Shown one piece after another: positions 1 through 7,392 of a stretch of DNA of 17,732 bases. Under the pieces are notes generated by a model. The model did no database searches. It saw only the letters and a list, made by a program, of their open reading frames with translations, and was not told where the DNA came from. The number at the start of each line of letters is the position of its first letter. Within the stretch, counting starts at the first letter, position 1. The DNA comes from an uncultured Eubacteriales bacterium (GTDB lineage: Bacteria > Bacillota > Clostridia > Oscillospirales > Oscillospiraceae): assembly GCA_900549495.1 (NCBI GenBank), contig UROL01000018.1:1-17732 (forward strand). Direction: 5' to 3'. The position numbers and the translations under genes are program-made.

Positions 1-1469
1 ATCCTACCCAGGCCCCTACAGAGAATCCTACCGAAACCCCCACCGAGAATCCTACCGAGAATCCTACCGAGACACCCACCCAGGAGCCTGGGGCAGAGCG
101 TGTCCGGGTGGAGATTCGCAGCACCCCCCGGGAGCTGCGCCTGACGGTGTACCCCGCCGATGCGGATGCCCAGTCCGCCATTCAGCCGGAGGCGGACGGC
201 TCCTATCTGCTCCTGCCCGGCGAGTATGCCTATCAGGCCTCTGCCGATGGCTACGACGATGCCCAGGGCAAATTCACCGTCCCGGCCAGCGGCCCCTATA
301 CTGTAGAGATTACCCTGAATCCCAGCGCCACCCAGCCCTCTGCTGCGGAGTCTACCCCGGCGGAGACGGAGGCGGAAACCCAGGCCACGGAGCCTCCTAC
401 CCAGGCAGCCCCGGCTACCGAGGCTCCTACGCAGGAGCCCCCTGCCACCCAGGCGGCCCCGGAGCTGACAGGAACAGAGGAGCTGGTTCAGTTCCTGGCC
501 CTGCTGTCTGAGGACGTTTCCCAGCCCTCCTCCGGCCTACAGCCCCCTTACTATGTGGTGTTTAAGATTACCCGGGACAATATGCTAAAGGGGGACATCC
601 TGGGCTGGATTGGCGTCCATGTGTATGCCGATGGCAACTTCTCCTTCTTCAATGCCTCCGGAATTGAGGATTTCAGCATCCCTGTGGAGCCCACCGAGCC
701 TGTCGAGACTGAGCCAGAGGTGGATTACTTCGGCAGCGGCTACACCTACTCCCAGATTCAGGAGATGAAGAAGGAGCAGGAGCAGAAAATCAAGGATTTG
801 GACATCCAGCTGAAGCTGGCCCAGTCCGAGCTGAAGATTATGCAGAAGGAGCTGAGCGACGGCAATATCTATGCAGAGCAGGACGGCAAGGTTATCTCCC
901 TGCTGACTGAGGAAGAGGCCAAGCTGAAATCGCAGCCCATTATCAAGCTCTCCAGCGGCGGCGGCTACTATATCGATGCCACCCTCAGTGAGCTGGAGCG
1001 GGATTTGGTGAAGGTGGGGCAGGAGGTAACCGTGAACTCCTGGGACACCGGCATGACCTATACCGGCACAGTGGTCTCCATCAGCGACGTGCCCTCCTCC
1101 CGCAACAGCTACAACGGAAACAACAACCCCAATGCCTCCAGCTACCCCTTCCGGGTCTTTGTGGACGAAAGTGCCGACCTACAGGCGGGCAACTATGTCA
1201 ACGTGCAGTATTCCTCCGCCGAGCAGAGCGGCATCTATTTGGAGAAGCCCTTCCTGCGTACCGAGGACGGACAAAGCGTGGTCTATGCCCGGGGAGAGGA
1301 CGGCCTGCTGGAGCGGCGTGTGGTCACCGTGGGCAAGTCCATGGGCGGCTACTATGTGGAGATTAAGGACGGCCTGACCGAAGACGATATGGTTGCCTTC
1401 CCCTATGGCAAGAATGTGAAGCCCGGCGTTCCCACCGAAGAGGGCGACTATTCGGATATGTACAATTAA
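1..1469 (+). CDS. MacA/HlyD-like membrane fusion (adaptor) protein, 5' end outside window
   Basis: The frame is open at the left edge (first full codon at base 3), so the N-terminal anchor and first half are missing. In order one sees: Pro/Thr/Glu repeats (PTEN-type), a PEGA-like beta segment (about bases 108-325; motif LLLPGEY..ASADGY), a second Thr/Pro/Ala-rich linker, an unrecognised globular stretch (about 470-690), a charged coiled-coil helix (about 745-860), the returning half of a lipoyl-like domain (YAEQDGKV) and a beta-barrel/membrane-proximal region ending in ..GDYSDMYN. In MacAB-type systems such adaptors couple an FtsX-type permease to export of peptides or lipids; the substrate here is unknown. 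The permease gene starts 15 nt after the stop, so the two are surely co-transcribed. The long insertion at what should be the distal tip of the hairpin is unusual. Family call is firm; function is inferred. Confidence 0.8.
   Translation, partial: PTQAPTENPTETPTENPTENPTETPTQEPGAERVRVEIRSTPRELRLTVYPADADAQSAIQPEADGSYLLLPGEYAYQASADGYDDAQGKFTVPASGPYTVEITLNPSATQPSAAESTPAETEAETQATEPPTQAAPATEAPTQEPPATQAAPELTGTEELVQFLALLSEDVSQPSSGLQPPYYVVFKITRDNMLKGDILGWIGVHVYADGNFSFFNASGIEDFSIPVEPTEPVETEPEVDYFGSGYTYSQIQEMKKEQEQKIKDLDIQLKLAQSELKIMQKELSDGNIYAEQDGKVISLLTEEEAKLKSQPIIKLSSGGGYYIDATLSELERDLVKVGQEVTVNSWDTGMTYTGTVVSISDVPSSRNSYNGNNNPNASSYPFRVFVDESADLQAGNYVNVQYSSAEQSGIYLEKPFLRTEDGQSVVYARGEDGLLERRVVTVGKSMGGYYVEIKDGLTEDDMVAFPYGKNVKPGVPTEEGDYSDMYN
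3..90 (+). repeat. In-frame 12-nt repeats encoding PTEN/PTET
   Basis: Short direct repeats of the unit CCTACCGAGAAT: an exact copy at 51-62, a near copy at 63-74 and degenerate copies from base 3 on. They stay in the frame of the adaptor gene and code for Pro-Thr-Glu-Asn/Thr. Such arrays encode flexible, wall-spanning linkers and tend to change copy number. The array continues past the left edge. Confidence 0.7.
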
Positions 1470-1484
1470 CGGAGGGAAGAAGCC

Positions 1485-2738
1485 ATGTTTGAAAATGTAC
1501 GGCTCGCCTTCCAGGGCGTTTGGAGCCACAAGATGCGCAGTATGCTTACCATGCTTGGCATCATCATCGGCATTGCTGCCATTATTACCATCGTCTCCAC
1601 CATCAAGGGAACCAATGAACAGATTAAGGAAAACCTGATTGGTGCCGGCAACAACATTGTGACGGTTCAGCTGAACCAGAATGGCTACCAATTCGATGCC
1701 AGCTGGGACAAGGCTCCCTCCACGGTCCGCCCCATCACCGAGCAGACCCGGCAGGAGCTGGAGAAGCTGGACGGCGTCCGGGAGGTATCCCTGTTCCGTT
1801 CCCGCAGCTATGCCGATTCTGCCTTCTACCAGAACACCCAGTTTGTTGGCAGCATCTATGGCGTTGATTCCCATTTTTTCTCTGCCAGTGGCTACCAGGT
1901 GAAGCTGGGGCGGGGCTTTACCCCATCGGATTACCAGAATTGCCGCAAGGTTGCCCTTGTAGATGCCAATGCCATCTCAATTCTGTCCCTGGGGCAGAAC
2001 CCCGTTGGCCAGGTCATTGAGCTGCAGGGGGACGTATACACCATCATCGGTGTGGTGGCCCTGTCCCAGGAGTTTACCCCCACCATCAATTCCATGCAGG
2101 ATTATCAGATGTATGTGGGCAACTCCTCCGGTGTCATCTATATTCCGGACAGCGTGTGGCCGGTGGCCTATGGATTTGACGAGCCCCAGAATGTGGCCAT
2201 CAAGGTTTCCAGCACCGACGAGATGACCACCGTGGGCAAGAAAGCCGCAGACCTGCTCACCGAGCGCCAGATTGTGGGCACCGACACCGGCTTTGACTAC
2301 CGCAGTCTGGACATGCTGGAGCAGGCCCAGCAGCTGCAAAAAATGAGCCAGGCCACCAATACCCAGCTGATTTGGATTGCCAGCATCTCCCTGCTGGTGG
2401 GCGGCATCGGCGTGATGAATATCATGCTGGTGTCCGTTACGGAGCGCACCGCTGAAATCGGTCTGAAAAAGGCCATCGGAGCCAAGAAACGCAGAATCCT
2501 GATGCAGTTTCTCACCGAGGCTGCCGTGCTCACCAGCCTGGGCGGCGTCATCGGCGTGGCCACCGGCATCGGCCTGGCCGAACTGATTTCCAAGATGATG
2601 CAGATACCGGTTGCCATCAGCGTCCCGGCCATTGCCATCAGCGTGGCCTTCTCCACCCTGATTGGTGTGGTTTTCGGTCTGCTCCCTGCCACCCAGGCGG
2701 CAAACCTGAACCCCATCGAGGCGTTGAGAAGAGTATAA
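1485..2738 (+). CDS. MacB/FtsX-like ABC transporter permease
   Basis: 417 residues. The N-terminus (MFENVRLAFQGVWSHKMRSM) leads into one membrane helix at about residues 20-42 (MLTMLGIIIGIAAIITIVST), followed by a large extracytoplasmic MacB-type core domain (about 43-285) and a C-terminal FtsX domain with three membrane helices from about residue 300, including the typical GGIGVMNIMLVSVTERTAEIG and GLLPATQAANLNPIEALRRV ending. This is the four-helix topology of MacB permeases, but without the N-terminal ATPase of MacB itself, so a separate ATPase is needed. None lies in the window; it is presumably upstream of the adaptor. The ribosome binding site GGAGGGA at 1471-1477 fixes the start. A terminator follows directly. 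Likely exports a peptide, lipid or toxic compound together with the adaptor. Confidence 0.9.
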   Translation: MFENVRLAFQGVWSHKMRSMLTMLGIIIGIAAIITIVSTIKGTNEQIKENLIGAGNNIVTVQLNQNGYQFDASWDKAPSTVRPITEQTRQELEKLDGVREVSLFRSRSYADSAFYQNTQFVGSIYGVDSHFFSASGYQVKLGRGFTPSDYQNCRKVALVDANAISILSLGQNPVGQVIELQGDVYTIIGVVALSQEFTPTINSMQDYQMYVGNSSGVIYIPDSVWPVAYGFDEPQNVAIKVSSTDEMTTVGKKAADLLTERQIVGTDTGFDYRSLDMLEQAQQLQKMSQATNTQLIWIASISLLVGGIGVMNIMLVSVTERTAEIGLKKAIGAKKRRILMQFLTEAAVLTSLGGVIGVATGIGLAELISKMMQIPVAISVPAIAISVAFSTLIGVVFGLLPATQAANLNPIEALRRV

Positions 2739-2747
2739 TCCCAACCC

Positions 2748-2780
2748 CAAGCGCAGTCTTTATGGCTGCGCTTGTTTTTA
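2748..2780 (+). terminator. Intrinsic terminator after the permease gene
   Basis: Perfect 9-bp stem CAAGCGCAG (2748-2756) / CTGCGCTTG (2766-2774) with a 9-nt loop, followed by TTTTTA. It lies 10 nt after the permease stop codon and separates the export genes from the next operon. Confidence 0.85.
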
Positions 2781-2784
2781 TTGA

Positions 2785-2813
2785 TTGTATTTTTCGGGGA
2801 ATTGTGATAAAAT
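2785..2813 (+). promoter_or_regulatory. Sigma-A-type promoter of the LRR lipoprotein operon
   Basis: TTGTAT (2785-2790), a 17-nt spacer, then TAAAAT (2808-2813) preceded by TG at 2805-2806 (extended -10). Transcription would start near 2820, about 30 nt before the start codon at 2852, right after the terminator of the previous operon. Confidence 0.65.
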
Positions 2814-2851
2814 ATATAGGTATACGTGTATCAAAACGGAGGCATTTATTG

Positions 2852-4339
2852 ATGAAATTCCTTGCAAAATTCGTTCCGGCGGCGTGCCTGGTTGGATTGC
2901 TGCTCTGTGGCTGCGATGTGGGCCCCGGGGCTGTGGAGACAACGGAGGCTGCTAAAATTGAAAGCATCTCCATGGTGGTGGACGAACAGTCCATCCTGGA
3001 GCTGGAAAAGAACTACCCCGATTTGAAGCAGGCCAATCTCACCGGCAGCGAGTGCTATCAGGCCATCGCCGCCTATGCGGCCCGGAATCCCCAGGTGCAG
3101 GTGACCTATCTGGTTCGCCTGGGCACCATGGGAGCTGCCCCGGATGCCGAGAGCCTGGATTTGGGCCCGGGGGAGTATGAGTATCCGCTGCTGCTCAGCA
3201 ATCTGCGCTACCTGCCCCGGCTGCAAACCGTAACCCTGCGGGATACGGCGCTGGAAATCACCGAGCTTCAGGCCCTTCAGCAGGCCTATCCCGGGGTGCA
3301 CTTTGTATGCGGCCTGAATTTCTGCGGCGTTGCCTGCGACGGCGAGACCCAGACCCTGGATTTGTCCGGTTGCAATCCGGAGGAGGTGCTGGCCAATGCC
3401 TCCCTGCTCTCGTCCCTGCCGAAGCTGACGGACATTCTGCTTATGACCTCGGAGGATTCCACTGCCTATACCCTGGAGCAGGTGGCAGAGCTTCAGCGCT
3501 TCGCCCCGGCGGCGCTGCTGCATTTCTCCTTTGATTTGTTTGGCCAGCGGGTCTCCACCACCGACCAGGAAATCACCTACGCCAATAAATACATCGGCAA
3601 CCAGGAGGGAGCCGTGGATACCCTGCGTACAGCCCTGTCCGTCCTGCGGGGATGCCAGCGGTTTGTGCTGGACAACTGCCACTTTACCAACGAGGATTTG
3701 GCGGAAATCCGGGAGGAATTCCGGGGCACCACCAAGGTAGTCTGGCGGGTTTGGTTCGGCAAGGGCGGCTGCCTGACAGACCGGACGGTAATCCGCCATG
3801 TGTATAATCTGTACGACTCCAACAGCGCCAACCTCATCTACTGCGAGGATGCAGAGTTCCTGGATTTTGGGCACAATGAGCTGCTGCGGCAGTGCGATTT
3901 CGTGGCGGGGATGCCCAAGCTCCGGGCGGTGATTCTCTCCGGCTCCATGATTTCCGACTTGACCCCCTTCCAGAATTGTCAGAATCTGGAATTTTTGGAG
4001 GTGGCCTACTGCGGCTATCTGGAGGATATTTCCCCCTTGGCTGCCTGCACCAGCCTGGAGCGGCTGAACATCGCCTATACCAAGGTTTCGGATTTGTCCC
4101 CCCTGGACCAGCTGAATTTGCAGGTGCTGGTGGATGCCCGCTCCAAAACCGACGAAGCAGAGCGGGCTCGGTTTGACGACCTGCACCCCGACTGCATCAC
4201 CCAGCACACCGGCGATGCCAAGGACGACCAGCCCTATGGCTACCCCTGGCGGTACGAGCAGAACGGCGATGCCAACGAGTACTACGCCCTGCTGAAAGAG
4301 AAATTCGGCTACCCCAACCCAACGGATACCCTGTATTGA
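2852..4339 (+). CDS. Leucine-rich-repeat lipoprotein
   Basis: 495 residues from the ATG at 2852, chosen because ACGGAGG lies at 2837-2843 and a signal peptide starts there; the frame is open further upstream, into the terminator and promoter, which is not believable as coding. The N-terminus is a lipoprotein signal (MKFLAKFVPAACLVGLLLCGC) with the modified cysteine probably C21. Two regions resemble leucine-rich repeats: about residues 113-150 (NLRYLPRLQTVTLRDTALEI) and about 360-430 (DLTPFQNCQNLEFLEVAYC, DISPLAACTSLERLNIAYT, DLSPLDQLNLQVLVD). The middle part is poorly structured by eye. It is anchored outside the membrane and probably binds protein or polysaccharide; the partner is unknown. 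It is the first gene of an apparent four-gene operon with a HAD phosphatase, a MoxR ATPase and a VWA protein. Confidence 0.85.
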   Translation: MKFLAKFVPAACLVGLLLCGCDVGPGAVETTEAAKIESISMVVDEQSILELEKNYPDLKQANLTGSECYQAIAAYAARNPQVQVTYLVRLGTMGAAPDAESLDLGPGEYEYPLLLSNLRYLPRLQTVTLRDTALEITELQALQQAYPGVHFVCGLNFCGVACDGETQTLDLSGCNPEEVLANASLLSSLPKLTDILLMTSEDSTAYTLEQVAELQRFAPAALLHFSFDLFGQRVSTTDQEITYANKYIGNQEGAVDTLRTALSVLRGCQRFVLDNCHFTNEDLAEIREEFRGTTKVVWRVWFGKGGCLTDRTVIRHVYNLYDSNSANLIYCEDAEFLDFGHNELLRQCDFVAGMPKLRAVILSGSMISDLTPFQNCQNLEFLEVAYCGYLEDISPLAACTSLERLNIAYTKVSDLSPLDQLNLQVLVDARSKTDEAERARFDDLHPDCITQHTGDAKDDQPYGYPWRYEQNGDANEYYALLKEKFGYPNPTDTLY

Positions 4340-4360
4340 CCCCGGGAAGGAGACTGCGAT

Positions 4361-4981
4361 ATGATTAAAAATATGGTGTTTGACATGGGCGGGGTGCTGA
4401 TTGTCTGGAATCCGGTGCAGATGCTTGCAAGGCTCCACCTTCCTGCGGAGGACGAGGTACTGCTGAACCGGGAGCTGCTGCAAAACCCCATTTGGACGGA
4501 GGCGGATGCCGGCCTGTATTCTGAGGAGCAGCTGGCGCAAACCGCCTGCGCCCATCTGCCGGAGCGTCTGCACGAATCGGCGTGGGCGCTGGTGCAGTGG
4601 TACAAGTGGTTCCTGACCCCCATGCCCGGCATGGAGCAGCTGGTGCGGGAGCTAAAGGAAAACGGCTACCGTATCTATTTGCTATCCAATGCAGAAACCA
4701 ATCTCCGGGGATATTTCCCCAAAATTCCCGGGGCAGATTGCTTTGATGCCCTGATGGTCTCCGCCGAGGAGCGGCTGATGAAGCCCTCCCGGGATATCTA
4801 CCAGCGCCTGTTCCAAAAATTCAACCTCAACCCCAGCGAATGCTGGTTTACGGATGACAATGCCCCCAATGTGGAGGCTGCCATCCAGGCCGGAATGCAC
4901 GCCGCTCAATTTACCGGCGACGTGGCACAATTGCGCCGCCGGATGCGGGAGGCGGGAATTCTCTGTAAGGAGGAACTGTGA
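4361..4981 (+). CDS. HAD-superfamily hydrolase (subfamily IA, YihX-like)
   Basis: 206 residues; ribosome binding site AAGGAG just upstream and the gene begins 21 nt after the lipoprotein stop. HAD motifs are all visible: motif I FDMGGVL with nucleophile D8, motif II S109 (LLSNAE), motif III K141 (LMKPSRDIYQ), motif IV D165/D166 (WFTDDNAPNVEAA). The position two after the nucleophile is Gly rather than Asp, as in YihX-type sugar-phosphate phosphatases and related proteins, so this is not in itself a sign of inactivity. The cap is the helical C1 type between motifs I and II. Substrate cannot be read from sequence; small phosphorylated metabolites such as sugar phosphates are likely. The stop codon shares one base with the start of the next gene, so translation may be coupled. 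Confidence 0.88.
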   Translation: MIKNMVFDMGGVLIVWNPVQMLARLHLPAEDEVLLNRELLQNPIWTEADAGLYSEEQLAQTACAHLPERLHESAWALVQWYKWFLTPMPGMEQLVRELKENGYRIYLLSNAETNLRGYFPKIPGADCFDALMVSAEERLMKPSRDIYQRLFQKFNLNPSECWFTDDNAPNVEAAIQAGMHAAQFTGDVAQLRRRMREAGILCKEEL

Positions 4982-5868
4982 TGACCCTGGAAGAAATGAA
5001 ACAGAAAATGGACGAGGCGGGCTACGTCTACGACGATACCATGGCCACTGTCCTATACGTTGCCCTGGTTCTGGGCCGCCCCCTGCTGATTGAGGGAGCC
5101 GCCGGTGTGGGCAAAACCGAGGTGGCCAAGGTGATGGCCGCCGCCCTGGGCCGGGAGCTGGTGCGGCTGCAATGCTACGAGGGTCTGGACGAAAGCAAGG
5201 CCCTGTACGAGTGGAACTATCAGAAGCAGCTGCTGTCCATCCAGGTGAACATGAATTCTGTGGACAAGGAGATGCTGACCAAGAGCCTGTTTTCCGATGC
5301 GTATCTGCTGGAACGCCCGCTGCTGAAATCCATCCGCTCCGAAAAGCCCGTGGTGCTTCTGATTGACGAAATCGACAAGGCGGACGAGGAATTCGAGGCA
5401 TTCCTGCTGGAGCTGCTGTCTGAGCAGCAGGTCACAGTGCCGGAAATTGGCACCATCCAGGCAAAGACCGTTCCCTTTGTGGTGCTTACATCCAACCGGG
5501 CCCGGCCCCTGTCCGAGGCCCTGCGCCGCCGCTGCGCCTACCTGCACATCGACTACCCGAATATGGACAAGGAGCTGGCCATTCTGCGTAAGAAGCTGCC
5601 CCATGTGGATGACCGGCTCTGCGCCCAGGTGGCTCTGGCGGTGCAGAAGCTGCGCAGCAACGAGGCCATTCTGAAAAAGCCCTCCATTGCCGAGACCCTG
5701 GACTGGGCCGCCGCCCTGGATGCCTTGGGCATCCGGGAGCTGACCCCCGATGCCCTGCGCCAGACTGCGGGCTTTGTGCTGAAGAACAACGAGGATTTGG
5801 AGATTTTAGAGGAGGAGCAGCCCCAGCAGGAGCACTGCGGCCGCTGCCAAGGGCACAGCCATGACTGA
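4981..5868 (+). CDS. MoxR-type AAA+ ATPase
   Basis: 295 residues from the ATG at 4981; AAGGAGG at 4967-4973 gives a normal 7-nt spacing to this ATG and too short a one to the in-frame GTG at 4978. Walker A GAAGVGKT at residues 39-46 (K45), Walker B VVLLIDEID with D129/E130, sensor segment VVLTSN, and an arginine-rich Arg-finger stretch LRRRC (R182-R184). The C-terminal lid follows. MoxR ATPases work as chaperone-like remodellers with a VWA-domain partner, which is encoded next and overlaps this gene by 8 nt. The last residues are rich in Glu, Gln, Cys and His (EEEQPQQEHCGRCQGHSHD); the Cys/His pattern could bind metal, which is speculative. Family assignment is firm, client unknown. Confidence 0.92.
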   Translation: MTLEEMKQKMDEAGYVYDDTMATVLYVALVLGRPLLIEGAAGVGKTEVAKVMAAALGRELVRLQCYEGLDESKALYEWNYQKQLLSIQVNMNSVDKEMLTKSLFSDAYLLERPLLKSIRSEKPVVLLIDEIDKADEEFEAFLLELLSEQQVTVPEIGTIQAKTVPFVVLTSNRARPLSEALRRRCAYLHIDYPNMDKELAILRKKLPHVDDRLCAQVALAVQKLRSNEAILKKPSIAETLDWAAALDALGIRELTPDALRQTAGFVLKNNEDLEILEEEQPQQEHCGRCQGHSHD

Positions 5869-7138
5869 TACCGGCGTCTATCTGGAAAAGCTCTCCGCCT
5901 TCTCCCGAATGCTCCGCCTGAAGGGGCTGACGGTGGGCCCCGCCGAGACTGCCGATGCTGCCCAGGTGCTCACCCAACTGGGGTTTGCCAGCCGGGAACA
6001 GGTGAAAACGGCACTGCGTACCGTCTACGCCAGCTCCCGGGAGGATCAGCTGACCTTCGACCAGGTGTTCGATGGCTTCTTTATTTCCGAGGAGGCCATG
6101 CGCCGCCAGGCCCAGCAGCAGCAGCAGCAGGAACAGCAGATGGAGCAGCGCCGCCAGGAGGCAGAGGAGGAGCTGGAGCAGCTGGGCCAGCAGGCCAATC
6201 TGAACCGGCAGCAGCGGGAAACCTACATGACCATGTCCGACGAGGCCCGGCAGCGGCTGAAGGATTTTGTGGAGCGATACAAATCCAATATGGAGCGCAA
6301 CCCGGGGCTTTATAGCGAGTTTATCCACTCCGTATTTGCCAAAACCATTATGGAGCAGCAGATGCTCATGGAATCCGCCGGAGAGAACTGCATGGAGGCC
6401 GACCCGGAGGTGGGCATCCTCTACCGGGATTTGGCAGAGTTCCGGGATACGGAAATTCCCAAGGCCATTACCATCATCCAGAGCATTGCCAAGCAAATCA
6501 ACGGTGAGCTGTCCTCCAAGCGGAACAACGCCGCCCACTCCGGCAAGCTGGATTTCCGCCGCACCATTCGCAAGGGCTTGGAAACTGGCGGCAGCTTCCG
6601 GCAGCTGCACTATCACAAAAAGCGGAGCCACCGCAAGCGGCTGGTGCTTCTGTGCGATGTCTCCGGCTCAATGATTCAGTTTTCAGAGTTCGCCCTGCGC
6701 TTTATCCAGTCTCTGAACCAGGTATCCGACAGCTCCCGGGTGTTTCTGTTTTCCGAGCACCTGGTGGAGGCGGATGCTTACTGCCTGCACAATATGGATA
6801 GCTTCCGTACCTTTGTCCGGGAATCCGGCATCTATGGCCGGGGGACGGATCTGGGCACCGCATTGGAGGAAATCTGCGCAAGCCGTCCGCCTATTCTGGG
6901 GCAGGGGGCGACCCTTATTATCCTCTCCGATACCAAGACCATCGACCAGAACCGGGCGGTGCAGGCCGTCCTGGAGGCCAAGCGCCAGTCCGGGCGCATC
7001 CTCTGGCTGAATCCGGTGCCGGAGGCCAAGTGGCAATATCTGCGCAGTGTGCAGACCATGGCCGCCCTGGTTCCCATGGTCAGCTGCTCTACCCTCCGGG
7101 AGCTGGCCTCCGCCTGCCGAAAGCTGGCACAGATGTAG
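5861..7138 (+). CDS. CoxE-like VWA-domain protein, partner of the MoxR ATPase
   Basis: 425 residues; begins inside the MoxR gene (8-nt overlap), so the two are translationally coupled. The N-terminal part (about 1-75) is helical and CoxE-like. Residues about 80-123 form a strongly Gln/Glu-rich coiled coil (MRRQAQQQQQQEQQMEQRRQ). The VWA domain starts at about 258 with an intact MIDAS: D266-V-S268-G-S270, T329 in GRGTDLGTAL, and a later Asp in LIILSDTKTID. VWA proteins bind a partner through a metal ion and commonly serve as the client adaptor for a MoxR ATPase, for example in metal-cofactor insertion. No signal peptide or membrane helix is seen, so it acts in the cytoplasm. Nothing in the neighbourhood names the client. 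A terminator follows at 7222. Confidence 0.9.
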   Translation: MTDTGVYLEKLSAFSRMLRLKGLTVGPAETADAAQVLTQLGFASREQVKTALRTVYASSREDQLTFDQVFDGFFISEEAMRRQAQQQQQQEQQMEQRRQEAEEELEQLGQQANLNRQQRETYMTMSDEARQRLKDFVERYKSNMERNPGLYSEFIHSVFAKTIMEQQMLMESAGENCMEADPEVGILYRDLAEFRDTEIPKAITIIQSIAKQINGELSSKRNNAAHSGKLDFRRTIRKGLETGGSFRQLHYHKKRSHRKRLVLLCDVSGSMIQFSEFALRFIQSLNQVSDSSRVFLFSEHLVEADAYCLHNMDSFRTFVRESGIYGRGTDLGTALEEICASRPPILGQGATLIILSDTKTIDQNRAVQAVLEAKRQSGRILWLNPVPEAKWQYLRSVQTMAALVPMVSCSTLRELASACRKLAQM

Positions 7139-7221
7139 ACAAGCGAAGCCGGGGCGCCAACCGAGGCAGGGGAATCCATTCCACATGCCCACGTTGGCGG
7201 CACCATCGAACGCATATATAG

Positions 7222-7265
7222 AGAACCTGCCAAATTCTGTTTCGGAAGATGGCAGGTTCTTTGTT
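7222..7265 (+). terminator. Intrinsic terminator after the MoxR-VWA operon
   Basis: Perfect 11-bp stem AGAACCTGCCA (7222-7232) / TGGCAGGTTCT (7250-7260) with a 17-nt loop, followed by TTGTT. It lies about 85 nt after the VWA stop codon. The bases between stop and stem (7139-7221) show no gene, tRNA or clear structure. Confidence 0.8.
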
Positions 7266-7312
7266 AATAATAATGAATTAAAAAATTAAATAGATATTAT
7301 TAAAAAAATAGA

Positions 7313-7341
7313 TTGACACGCAGAACAACTGGTGCTATAGT
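7313..7341 (+). promoter_or_regulatory. Near-consensus sigma-A promoter of the ABC importer operon
   Basis: Perfect TTGACA (7313-7318), 17-nt spacer, TATAGT (7336-7341) with an extended TG at 7333-7334, and an A/T-rich run upstream (7262-7312) that could act as an UP element. Transcription should start near 7348, giving a leader of about 45 nt. That is too short for a T-box or riboswitch. A small hairpin around 7357-7374 (AGCCC / GGGCT) sits just before the ribosome binding site and could affect translation. Confidence 0.85.
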
Positions 7342-7392
7342 ATCCCCAGCAATGAAAGCCCCCGCATTCGGGCTGAAAAGGAGCGAATGAAA

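Noticed and set aside
3-90. Tandem repeats as a possible CRISPR array
   Set aside because: Units are 12 nt, in frame and without spacers; they encode a Pro/Thr linker.
2846-4573. Long open frame on the minus strand opposite the LRR lipoprotein and HAD genes
   Set aside because: Protein is Gln/Gly/His/Ile-rich without any known motif, no ribosome binding site, and it mirrors well-supported genes on the other strand; typical for GC-rich coding DNA.
7184-7289. Small open frame between the VWA gene and the importer promoter
   Set aside because: No ribosome binding site and it runs through the terminator stem at 7222-7260.
7342-7392. T-box or riboswitch before the importer, as might be expected for an amino-acid transporter
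   Set aside because: The leader is only about 45 nt with a single small hairpin; far too short for a T-box.
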